This document shows positions 9,820 through 19,923 of a stretch of 64,000 nucleotides of DNA, one piece after another; within the stretch, counting starts at the first letter, position 1; the number at the start of each line of letters is the position of its first letter. The stretch is from Harringtonia aguacate (Eukaryota > Ascomycota > Sordariomycetes > Ophiostomatales > Ophiostomataceae). The notes under the pieces were generated by a model. It made no database searches. It was not told the origin of the DNA and saw nothing but the letters and a program-made list of their open reading frames with translations. The position numbers and the translations under genes are program-made. The DNA lies in the NCBI GenBank assembly GCA_014183095.1, contig JACCPH010000009.1, forward strand, positions 124,001 to 188,000. The letters run 5' to 3'.

Positions 9820-11665
9820 ATGCCTGCGTACGTTTCCCCTTCCTTGTCTCTCGGCTGTCGCCCTTTGGCCCCGAGCTCGAAATGTCTGACACGTTTGCAG
9901 TCCTGGCCCGCAGGACAGGGTCGTGGGCAACCCGTTCATGGAGCCCGCCCATCGCATTTCCGAATACACAGCCAAAGAGATCGCGACGCTGCAGAGCCGC
10001 CTCGAGAAGAACCTGGGCCCCGAATATCTGTCGTCACGATCCGGACCGTCTGGCCAAAAGGTGCACTACATTGCTGCGGAGAAAGTCATTCAGCTGGCCA
10101 ACGAGATCTTTGGCTTCAACGGCTGGTCCTCGTCTATCCAGACGGTCCAGATCGACTTTGTCGACGAGCACCCGCAGACTTTCAAGATCTCGATCGGCCT
10201 CTCTGTGATTGTGCGGGTGACGCTGCGCGACGGCACCTACCACGAAGACATTGGCTACGGCCACATTGAAAACTGCAAGGGCAAGGCGGCAGCGTTTGAA
10301 AAGGCCAAGAAGGAAGCCCGTACCGACGCGGTCAAACGGGCTCTGCGCAACTTTGGCAACGTGCTGGGCAACTGCATCTACGACAAGGAATATGTCAGCA
10401 AGGTCTCGAAAATGAAGGTGACACCGGTGCGGAGGTTTGAAGAGCGCGGCCTGCATCGGCACGCCGACTACGCCGTCAAGACCGAGCCGCCACCAACCCG
10501 GACGGTGGTGCCGGCACCTGCACCTGCTGCGCCCAAAACCGAAGCGTCGACTTTGGACACGTCCGGTGGGCTCTCTCTCTCTCTCTCTCTCTCCAGTTGA
10601 AAGCATCTCGTGTGCGCATGGCTAACCGTCCTCCCTATTTTGTAGCCTTTTCTTTTGACGAGGATTTGCTAGGAGGTGTGTCTCAAAGCTTCCCAAACCT
10701 ACGCAAGACCGTGGCAGTGCTAATTTCTGCTCTCAACAGACTTTGACGAGGCCGACTTTTGCGTGGCGGAGGATGGCCATCCTGACGAAATTGTGGTTTC
10801 CGACACATCGGTGCCGTCTCTACCCCCACCCGCACGACAGAACATGTCGAGAAATACGAGCCCTGTTCGCCAAGTGCAAGCACCACAGCAGACAAACCAT
10901 GCCAGGAGCATGTCAGCCAGGCCACAAGGCAGTGTCGTGCCCACGGTGCCGCGGCCACCACAGACGCCGACTCCGATGAACGGGCGGCCGAACGGCGCCG
11001 TTGGGGCACGGCCGTACCAGGCGGCAAGCAACCAAGCCAACAACCGCCCCCAGCAGTCGAGCGCCCCGCAGAAGATGAAGGAAGAGGAAGGAACGCCGTG
11101 GTTGTCGGCCCGTGCCATTGCCAAGGCGGGGGATGATGATGCCCTGGCGGCGGTTGCTCCTTCGATACAGGCTGGGCACCTGTTCAACCCCAAGACGGAG
11201 AGCCCATCCATCCGCAAGACGCCAGGGATCGACCACAACACGTCGAAGCCCATCCCGAGGATGAACGGCCGCCACAGCGGGCCTCTACCTGTGCCCAATG
11301 CTACGGCTTCGGCGGGCGTGACGGCTTCTGGGGGTGCCCATACAGCAGCAGCAGCAGGAGCAGCAGCAGCAGCAGCAGCAGCAGCCGCCGCCGCCGTCGC
11401 CGCAGCTCCCGGCAACAGTGCCTCTGGTCTGGGTCGTGGCAGCGGCCTGAACCACCCGGGCCCCGAATCGGTTCGACGCATCGGGGCACCGCCGAGCACG
11501 GGCAGCCCCTTGGCCAACCGCGGTCAGTTCCGGCCACCGCCGATGAAACGGGGGCTCCCTACCGACGCAGCCGCAGGCGGTCGGCCGCCGCTGGCCGACG
11601 TGCCCCACAACGTACCTCTGAACGGGGCGGCCGGTCTGGACGCCAAGAGACAGAAGCTGGCTTGA
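9820..11665 (+). CDS. RAD52: RAD52/RAD22 recombination mediator
   Basis: Four exons: 9820-9827, 9919-10565, 10646-10675 and 10740-11665, 536 aa. Exon 1 is only 8 nt (ATGCCTGC). Introns of 91, 80 and 64 nt have GT..AG ends with ctgac, ctaac or ctaat branch sites. The 30-nt exon 3 joins FSFDEDLLG to DFDEADF, a conserved acidic block. The RAD52 DNA-binding/annealing domain covers residues 10-185, including EKVIQLANEIFGFNGWSS, IDFVDEHPQ and HIENCKGKAAAFEKAKKEAR. The C-terminal half is Pro/Ala-rich with a poly-Ala tract from GCA repeats (nt 11340-11400). The family loads RAD51 on RPA-coated ssDNA and anneals strands in double-strand-break repair in the nucleus. The start was chosen because MPA-VVGNPF continues straight into the conserved domain. 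Confidence 0.95.
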
Positions 11666-12157
11666 GCCCAGGGCAGTTATCTATCTGTACAGGTTGTTTG
11701 TCTGAGTCGTACCTTGTTCTTTTTTTTTCCCCCTGAAAGGCCAGCATGACGGTATGGCGTTTGCGGTGTTGGGATTTTTGTCATCTTAGTTTGCAGGACA
11801 TGAAACCGGCTGCAGGAGGGATGTTAGTGTTATTCCAGAGAGGCCCTGGCGTAGAACACGAAGAATGAAATATTCGACCATTCGACTGTACACTGGTTGT
11901 CGATTCGATGTACTCGTGAAAGCCACTGCACTGCATCTTGGGTCTATTTTTTTTATTGGCCTGGTCTTTTCTACTCGGAATCAAAAGAACACCTCCGTTC
12001 CCTCCGGTGGGATATCAACAGTAAAGCAAAGCCTATGTACACCGGTTCCTTTTTTTCGTTTCTCTCTTCACTTCGTTTTTTTTTCTCTCTCTTTTTTTGT
12101 CTTTCTCTTTTTCTTTGGATTTTCTCGTCTTTTCTGTCTTGCTCCCACCACTCTCCC
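11666..12157. other. Convergent 3' flank, RAD52 / ACO2
   Basis: A 492-bp gap between the RAD52 stop (+) and the aconitase stop (-). It contains T-rich and CT-rich tracts (12050-12150). No gene is seen; these are probably 3' UTRs. Confidence 0.6.
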
Positions 12158-14654
12158 TCACCGCTGCGACAGCATGTTGAGGGCGCTGCCGGCGAGGATG
12201 TAGCCGGCCTGGTCCTTGCTGACGGTGTGCTTGACGGGGATGACAAAGGCGTCGCCGGTCTTGGCCTTTGTGACGCGGAGCTGGACGTCGCCGTGGCCGC
12301 CGGCGTGGAGCATGGCGTGGAGGCCAATGGTGGCGACCTGGTCGCCGGCGTCGATGCGGTCGTAGTCGGCCTGGTTGGCAAAGGTGAGGGGCACGACGCC
12401 CTGCTTCTTGAGGTTGGTCTCGTGGATGCGGGCAAAGGACTTGACGACGACGATGCGGGCGCCGAGGTAGCGGGGCTGGAGGGCGGCGTGCTCGCGGGCG
12501 CTGCCCTCGCCGTAGTTGTGCTCGGCGACGACGAGCCAGGGCAGGCCGCGGGCGCGCCAGCGCTGGGCCAGCTCGGGGATGGTGCTGGCGGCGCCGTCGA
12601 GGTCGTAGGCGACGTTGACCTCGCCGGTGGCGGCGTTGACGGCCGTGTTGAGCGTGTTGGCGCTGATGTTGGGCAGGTGGCCCTTGTACTTGAGCCAGGG
12701 CCCGGCGGCCGAGATGGTGTCGGTCGTGCACTTGCCCGCCACCTTGACGAGCACGCGCAGGCCCTCGAGGTCGGCCTCGGGAAACGGCGCAAACGGCTCC
12801 AGCACGGCCAGCCGCTCCGACGTCGCGCCAATGGCCACCTCGACCGCCGCGTCCGGCGCCGGCGACAGCGCCGCCAGGTCCGCCCGGCCCTCGTCAAACG
12901 GCTGCGGCGGGCCCTCGAGCCCGTGCGGCGCCGGGAAGCGGAACTCGCCGCCGTCGGGGGTCGGGATGGCGTCCGACAGCGGGTTGAAAGTCGTGCGTCC
13001 GGCAAAAGCCAGCGCGGTGACAATCTCGGGCGAGGCCAAAAAGTTCATCGTCTGCAGGTTGCCGTCGTTGCGCCCGCGAAAGTTGCGGTTGTACGACGTG
13101 AAGATGGCGTTGGCCGTGCCCTTTTCCACGCCGTCGCGCCGCTTCCACTGGCCGATGCAGGGGCCGCAGGCGTTGGACAGCACCACGCCGCCCGCGCTGC
13201 TGATCGTCGCCAGCGTGCCGTCGCGCTCCAGCGTCGCGCGGATCTGCTCGCTGCCCGGCGTCACGTAAAAGTCCGACGCCGGCTGCAGCCCCGCCTCCGC
13301 CGCCGCCTTGAGCAGGCTCTCGACCCGCGTCATGTCCTCGTACGAGCTGTTGGTGCAGCTGCCGATGAGGCCCGCCGACAGCTTCTGCGGCCACTGCTCC
13401 TGCTCGACCGTCTGGCGGAACTCGGACAGCGGGATCGACAGGTCGGGCGTAAAGGGCCCGTTGACGTGGGGCTCGAGCTCGGACAGGTTGATCTCGATGA
13501 CCTGGTCGTACTCGGCACCCTCGTCGGCGGCGAACCGGAAGACGGCGTCGGTATCGTCGGGGCGGCTTCCCACCCCCCGGAACTGCTGGAAGCGCTCGGC
13601 GTCCTGGGCCGCCTGCCCGCGCCGCGTGGACACCAGGTAGCGCGCCGACGCGGCCGTGTAGGGGAAGACGGAGGTGGTGGCGCCGACCTCGGCGCCCATG
13701 TTGCACATGGTGGCCATGCCCGTGCAGCTGAGCGTGTCGACGCCCGGGCCCGAGTACTCAATCACATAGCCCGTGCCGCCGCGCACCGTCAGCCGCCCGG
13801 CCAGGTGCAGGATCACGTCCTTGGGCGACACCCAGCCGCTCAGCTGGCCGGTGAGCCGCACGCCCAGCACCCGCGGCGCCTTGAGCTCCCAGGGCGCGCC
13901 CACCAGCGCCTCCACCGCGTCCGCCCCGCCCACGCCAATCGCAATCGTGCACAGCCCGCCCGCGTTTGGCGTGTGGCTGTCCGTGCCCAGCATCATGAGC
14001 CCCGGGACGGCGTAGTTCTCCAGCACCGTCTGGTGGATGATGCCGGCGCCGGGCGGCCAAAAGTCGATGCCGTACTTGCGCGCCGCCGACTCGAGAAAGT
14101 CAAACACCTCGCCGTTGGTGCCGATGCCGGCCTGCAGGTCCGCCTCGGCGCCCTTTTCCCCCACTATCAGGTGGTCGCAGTGGATGCTGGCCGGGATGGC
14201 CGTCTGCGGCAGGTTGCAGGCCATGAACTGCAGCAGCGCCATCTGCGCCGACGCGTCCTGCATGTTGACGCGGTCCGGCTTGAGCAGTAGGTTGGCCTGG
14301 CCGCGGATGTTGCGCCCATTGTCCGTGTCCGTGAGCAGGTTGGTCTCCACGTCGTCCAGGTGGCTGTAGAGGATCTTCTCCGCCAGCGTCAGCCGTCGGT
14401 CCGCGCCCAGCACCCGACGCACCGTCGTGTACTTGTTGTAGAGCCGCTTATACACGGGCGTCAGCGCCGGCGTGTCGTCGACGGTCGAGAAGAGGCGGCG
14501 TGCGGCCGTGGGCAGCGCACGGCGGAGCGGTTGCTGTCTGAGATGCTGATCGATCGCTGGTCAGAAGCGGTTGCTGTGACTGCAGTGGAAGGGAAGAGAA
14601 AAAACTCACTCTGGCCAGGGCCCCAGAACGGCCTGCAAGCACAATTAGCCCCAT
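12158..14654 (-). CDS. ACO2: Mitochondrial aconitase paralogue (ACO2 type)
   Basis: Two exons: 14654-14610 and 14545-12158, 810 aa, with a 64-nt intron (gtgagt donor, ctgac branch). The first 45 residues are rich in Arg/Ala/Leu without acids (ALARHLRQQPLRRALPTAAR then LFSTV), a mitochondrial presequence. The body is a complete aconitase: HCDHLIVG, LGTDSHTPNAGGL, GMATMCNMGAEVGATTS, and the three [4Fe-4S] cysteines in SCTNSSYEDM and CGPCIGQW. The swivel domain carries EHNYGEGSAREHAALQPRYL. The family isomerises citrate to isocitrate; yeast ACO2 is linked to homocitrate dehydration in lysine synthesis. It resembles ACO2 rather than ACO1 by its TPVYKRL...TTVRRVLG opening and divergent middle. Extreme GC bias creates a long antisense frame, which is not a gene. 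Confidence 0.95.
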
Positions 14655-16205
14655 GGCGGCAGACTCGCGCACGCACGGTTAGAGGGGGAGAGGTGTGTGG
14701 TATGCTCCTGGGAGCGGTTTGAGCAAAAGTCGACGTCTGCGCTCTGTGACTCTTTTTTTTTTCCCCTTCTGACGCCAGCAATTTTGCGGGGGATAACAAA
14801 AAAATTATAGTGGGAAAATTGCATGTCTGGAGGCACAAGAGGCGCCGGCTATCGGACCAGCCCACAGCCAATCACAGGGCGGCCAATTCCAACACCGGCG
14901 CTGCGACAGAGGGACAATGTATAAGAAACCGCACGGCAATGCCAGAGGCATGTCACGGATGGTGAAGCTGGCGCTGGCGCACTCATGGCATTTGAATCGC
15001 TCGTGCTCAACATTGGCAGAACCTCCATTCCCGTCTGCGTCCATACTTCGTCTTCGTGCAGGGTCCATTCTAAAAGACCTAACCCGTCCTCCTCCGTCCT
15101 GCTCCTGTCGTTGCGTTCTCTGTTCTATACTCTGTGCTGTGCAAGTCTATGCATTTTGTTAATTCAGCCATTCTTCTACGATAGTGTCGCAGTACCGCAG
15201 AAACGATTTCGGATATGGAGCCCGTATAATGAGCCCTGATGCAGGGCTGCTCTGCAAGGCAAGACAGAAGAGATCCATGCTGCCGGGTCACGCCTCGATA
15301 TGCCTCCGCTGCTCGGTATGATTCTTTATTATTCTTCATCGGGTTTCAATATGTGCAGCCAATGTTGCCGAGATCAGAGTTGGGAAGCAACGAGGAAGTT
15401 GGCCGAACAAGAATTATAGATGCATTCTGCCGTGAGCCTAGGATAGGCAACAACGTTTCCCTGACGAACCTCAAAATATCAAAGAAAAATACACACAGTT
15501 TTAAGAAAAGAAAAGGCGAATGCAAGATTGGGATCTCGCAGACGTGGCGAGAACAGTCAGCCTTGACTTTGGCCTCTGTCGTGAATCTTGCGATTTATAG
15601 AGGCACACGCCAACTAGTGAGTCTTTTTTTTACTAATACCGTTGTCTGAGTTTTGCCTCGAAAATGGGACCCAGCCGGGTGCTGTCTTTGTGAGCAGAAC
15701 GGAAATACGAATGTCCCATATGCTGCAGGAGGATAGGAACAGGGAAACTTGAAAAAAAAGTGTTTGTTCTCTTTGGTTATGGGTTGGTTTTGAAACAAAA
15801 GACATAGGCACAACTCTACCACCAACAGCTGCACCGGACCAATACACCAAAACAGCATCAAGAATGGGCTCTCCCGGCATCCTTTTCCACGACCAGAGAA
15901 AGACAGGCCGTGGCCGAAAACAGGAACAGCTCAACATGCATCCTCTTGACTTGTCCCCAGTCTCCTGTTTTTACAAAACGCCAACACCAAACACCAAACA
16001 GCTAACAGCCAGCAAAAAAAGCAAAAAGCTTCCATCAGATAGGACTATCAGTATAGAACAAAAAACATGTAGTATGTGTATGTATGTGTGTATATAAAAG
16101 CAAGCATGTTGAATTTTCCGAACATGAGCACAAACTCCCCTTCCCCCAACACCCCAACCCCCCAACCCAACCCCAACCCCAACCCCTCCTTGTGTTCTTC
16201 TTGCG
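14655..16205. other. Intergenic region between ACO2 promoter and unknown Ser-rich gene
   Basis: A 1.55-kb stretch upstream of minus-strand ACO2 and downstream of the next minus-strand gene. It is AT-richer than the genes and holds short A/T runs (14752-14810) and C/A-rich tracts near 16140-16190. No frame shows family features. Confidence 0.5.
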
Positions 16206-18062
16206 TCATCGACGGCCCCTGTAATGGCTCGGCTTCTTCTGCCAGCGCCTCTGCTCGTCGTGGTCGAGCACCTCCATAAATCGCGCCGTCTCTTCGCTGT
16301 GCTCGACCTGTGGCGGCAGCTCCTTGTCCCGCGCAGCGCTCGCAGACGTCGGCGGCGAGGTCAGGGAGGCCGGGGACACCGTGGTGGCTGCCGTGCTGCT
16401 ACTCGATGTGCCGTTGGTGAGTCCGCTGCTGGCACTGCCGCTGGCACGGGCACCGTCTGGACCCGTGCTGCTGCTTCGGCTGGCGCTGGCGCTTCTGCTG
16501 CTGCTGCTACTGCTGCCGCTGCTGCTGACGACTGTGGCCATATCGTGCTTTTGCTGCTGCTTCTGCGTCTTATGCTTCTGCTGCTGCTTCTGCTGCTGCT
16601 GCTGCTGTTCTCGCCGCCGGTGCCCCGCCATGCGCTCGGCGGCCTTGCGAAAGTTGGCTCGGCGACCTCCGCGGCTCTTGATCTCCTCCTGCTTGGCCTC
16701 GCGCCAGGCCGCCGACCGGGTCAGCTTCCAGTGCACGCGCGGGTCAATGTTCATGTACATCATCGGATCGGGGTCGCGGGCGACCCTTCTCTTGGCGGCA
16801 TCCACGGCCGTCTTGACCCGCATAATGTCCGCCTTGGACACGCCCGACGGCGGCGGCGGCGCCGTGTCCTGGCTGTAGACGAACGCGTCGAGGGGTAGCT
16901 CCCTCGGCTGGCGTTCCAGTGTCTGGTCCCAGTCCCGGGCCCGGTCGCGGACGCGGTCCCGGTCGCCTCGATATAGCGACGAGATGCGCAGCGGGGTCGA
17001 CGGTATAGGCAGACGGGACATGTCGTCCAGGCTGCTGCTGTCGCCTCCGAGCGCGTCCAGCGGCGCCGTGGCCGTGCCCGTCGTTATCCGTCGTGGCTCG
17101 TCCTCGCTTCGGTCTGCACCTCCGGCTGCACGCCGGCTCCGCCTCTCGCGGTCGAAATCCCACCAGTTCTTGACCTCCGAATTCAGGTCGTCGACCCCGT
17201 TGGGCGGCGGCCTTTCTTTCTGCTTTTGTTTGTCGTTGGACGTTTTGCCGTCTGCGAGCGGCGCAGACGACGCAGACGGCAGGCTTTCTGTTGTAGCGTA
17301 GCCGTTTGCAGTGGCAGCAGGGGCAGCGGCCTCTCTCGGCCGGCCGTTTTCGTTCCCGTTGCGCAGCGGCGAGCCGTTGCTGCGTCCCGCAGCCGTCGCT
17401 GTGGGATCGCCCATGCCGTCCACGCCGGCATAGCTACGCAGCCGCGATGATACCGTATCATTATCCGCCTCTCTGCGGCTGTCACTTTGAAAATCGGCCC
17501 GCGACCTCTTTCTGGAGAGCGGGCTCGTCTGGGGCGTCGAGAAGACACCGTCACCGCTGCCACTGCCGCTGCCGCCGGCTTTGCGTGCAGCAGCAGCAGC
17601 AGCTGCTGCTGCTGCTACTGAAGCTGCTGATGGAAGTGGCCGCGCACCGGTCGTCGGAAACGCCACAGTTACGGGCATGTGCAGATGGGGCGCCGTCTTC
17701 CGCCTCACATAGGGCGAGCGGCTGCCGTTCCGCAACAACGTTGGCGACGAGGGCTTCGAGGTGGACGAGATGCCCTGGCTGCTGTCACGCGTCGAGCTCT
17801 CTTTTAGGCTGCCTTTCGAGCTGTCTTTCGAGCTATCTTTCGAGCTGCCCTTTGAGCTGCCTTTCGAACTGCCTTTCAGCAGTGCTGACGCTCCGCCACA
17901 GAGCTCCAGGTGGTGGCGGCAAAACGGCGTGCTTTGGTATGGCGGCGTCTTGCAGCCGGCAAAGGTGCACAGCGGACCGGCAACAGGCCGGCCGTGGCCA
18001 TGATCATGGCTGCTGCTTATGCTGGGCATCGCCATGGTTTCGCGTGTTGCCTCGTCGCGCAT
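16206..18062 (-). CDS. Unknown Ser-rich protein with N-terminal Cys/His module
   Basis: Single-exon frame of 618 aa, not recognised. Near residues 31-54 there is a compact Cys/His cluster, CTFAGCKTPPYQSTPFCRHH followed by LELC, which could bind one zinc ion. Directly after it come repeated GSSK/DSSK units (about residues 63-90). The middle is disordered (Ala, Ser, Arg, Asp). The most ordered part is near residues 400-480: SGVSKADIMRVKTAVDAAKR, MYMNIDPRVHWKLTRSAAW and a basic helix, RRANFRKAAERMAGHRR. Poly-Gln/Lys and Ser runs follow, and the C-terminus ends EETARFMEVLDHDEQRRW plus a basic tail. It is probably nuclear by composition, which is inference. The start is the ATG at 18062; MAMPS at 18035 is an alternative. 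Codon use matches its neighbours. Confidence 0.7.
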   Translation of the reverse strand: MRDEATRETMAMPSISSSHDHGHGRPVAGPLCTFAGCKTPPYQSTPFCRHHLELCGGASALLKGSSKGSSKGSSKDSSKDSSKGSLKESSTRDSSQGISSTSKPSSPTLLRNGSRSPYVRRKTAPHLHMPVTVAFPTTGARPLPSAASVAAAAAAAAAARKAGGSGSGSGDGVFSTPQTSPLSRKRSRADFQSDSRREADNDTVSSRLRSYAGVDGMGDPTATAAGRSNGSPLRNGNENGRPREAAAPAATANGYATTESLPSASSAPLADGKTSNDKQKQKERPPPNGVDDLNSEVKNWWDFDRERRSRRAAGGADRSEDEPRRITTGTATAPLDALGGDSSSLDDMSRLPIPSTPLRISSLYRGDRDRVRDRARDWDQTLERQPRELPLDAFVYSQDTAPPPPSGVSKADIMRVKTAVDAAKRRVARDPDPMMYMNIDPRVHWKLTRSAAWREAKQEEIKSRGGRRANFRKAAERMAGHRRREQQQQQQKQQQKHKTQKQQQKHDMATVVSSSGSSSSSSRSASASRSSSTGPDGARASGSASSGLTNGTSSSSTAATTVSPASLTSPPTSASAARDKELPPQVEHSEETARFMEVLDHDEQRRWQKKPSHYRGRR

Positions 18063-18843
18063 GCCTTGTCTGCAGACTCTGCAACCGAGGGCAAGACGCT
18101 CCGGCTGTCAGGATTCCGCCTCGAATCGTGGACTGGAAGCCGCAGCACGCCAAAGCATTGGGCTCCAGCAAGCAGCTGCGCAGACGTGAGCTTGCAAGAA
18201 ATAGGGGACTGGTGGTGTTAGTCGATGTTGGGAAACCAGAAACAAGGGAATATATGGTTGGCGAGTTGGGGGGGGGGCCGTCTCAGGTCTTTTCAGTTTT
18301 CTTATATTGATCGTCATCCAATCGGCTCAGCGGTTTCGCACGACATTCATCTCTCTGCAAACGCACGCCCGCCCCCCCCTCCCTCCCGAGAAGGGGAGTG
18401 GAGCACGGGACCACAGTAGCACAGGCATGGCGCACCAGTGGGCCGTCTCCCCTTCTAATGTCCGCCACAGCCTTTGGCCCCGGCGCCGGACGGTGTGGCC
18501 GAATGGCCACTGCGTGCTCACGGGCAGCGCGGTGGCAGCCGGGGCTCCGAAACGTGGCAGTGGAAGAGCCGGCCCGAGGGCGAGCATCTCCACGGGTGCG
18601 TCATTGGCAGCCCTCCAGCACCCCTGGCAGGCTACAGTTGGGAGCACAGCCGGTGGCAAGAACGGTGCATGGAAGGGAGCTAGGCAGTTGAGACAGAATC
18701 TGGCAAACAGAACACTCTCGACCGCCCAGTATCAGAGGGAGGGGGAGACGGGTCGATGCAGAGAGAGAGAGAGAGAACAATCCATGAAATCCCAGAAGAG
18801 AATGAAGCGTTGTCGGACCTTTTACCATATGATCATCACAGAC

Positions 18844-18878
<35 letters not shown>

Positions 18879-19923
18879 TGTGTGTGTCTGCTTGTGTCTG
18901 TGTGTGTGCGTTTGTGTGTGTGTGTTGACAAATGGGGGCATGTGACGTGCGAGTAAGGTTGTGGGGAAATGAGACGAAAGGACGTGGCGAAGAGACGTGC
19001 AGAGAGACGTGAAAGAGGCACAGGGGGACGACGTCGTGGCGGAAGGGGAGGAAGCAGACACAGACAGAAAACGCAAGAGAGAACGCAGCAAAAGAAGGCG
19101 CACACATACCGCGCGTGGCGTCGGGTCTCGTCAGGAGCAGAATCAGGCTCGCCGACCGTGAAGCGCTCATGCGGCGAAGCCTCCGTTCATACAGGCTGGC
19201 CGGGCCAGGAAAGAGGTGGAGAGAGCGAGAGAGCGGGTGCGGTGTCGGTCGGAATGGGCGCTGCGAGTGCCGAATGAGGCGCTGCTTCTCGCCTGGTGTC
19301 GCCGCAGAGTGCGCGCAGCACGCAGAAAGACATGCGATGTGGAGGGGGCGAGGCGGGCGGTTGGCGAGTGCGGCCTGTTGATAGTCGCCGAGAGAAATAA
19401 AACAGGCGCGCGGGAAAACGTGGATTTCACTGGCTCCCCTGCCTCCCCTGCCAGCTGCGCTGCTGCCCGCCGCCGCCGCGCCCAGCTGCCCCAAGACAGG
19501 CGGCCCGCTTTTTCCCTTTTTCCCCTTCCGCCTTCCTCTTCAGCCTTCTCGTCAGCGGCTCCGGCAATGGATCAACAATGTGCCGAAAAGCCCATCCCAT
19601 CGGGTCCCACTTGCCACGGACTCGCCCGCCGCAAGCACTCACAGGTGGGTGGTGGGTGGTGGGTGTGTGGTCCCCAAAACGTGACACGTCCACCACACAC
19701 ACACAACGCCAGAAGCGGCAGGAGGGGTGGAAATGCGTAGCGCAGGCAACGTATCTATCTGGTTCAGATATTATAATCCTCCTCTAGCAGATTTGCTCGC
19801 CTGCTCGTTCTCGCGACACGTGCGCGCCTCCCTCTCTGCTTCGTGTCCTTTTTTTTTGTGTGTCGTTTCGTGCTTTTCAGGTCGGTCTGGTCTCTGCAGC
19901 TTGGCGTGCTTTCTTTTTCGTCT
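18063..19923. other. Divergent intergenic region with GT microsatellite
   Basis: Between the divergent Ser-rich gene (-) and the SCY1-like gene (+). It contains a (GT)n microsatellite (18846-18926) and purine-rich + strand from about 18960 to 19260. A 297-residue minus-strand frame (18601-19494) runs through the microsatellite but is compositionally noncoding. Confidence 0.5.
18846..18926. repeat. (GT)n microsatellite, interrupted
   Basis: About 31 nt of pure GT alternation (18846-18876), followed by imperfect GT-rich repeats to 18926. The tract is likely polymorphic between strains. Confidence 0.9.

Noticed and set aside
11897..14290. 797-codon open frame on the + strand opposite the aconitase gene
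   Set aside because: It is the antisense shadow of a very GC-rich coding region. It is Val/Gly/Arg/Ala-rich with no family motif, while the minus strand encodes a complete aconitase.
18846..18926. GT repeat as a possible telomere-like or CRISPR-like array
   Set aside because: It is a simple dinucleotide microsatellite without spacers or telomeric TTAGGG units.
18601..19494. 297-residue minus-strand frame through the GT microsatellite
   Set aside because: The translation is dominated by simple-repeat peptides (His-Thr) and shows no motif or splice support.
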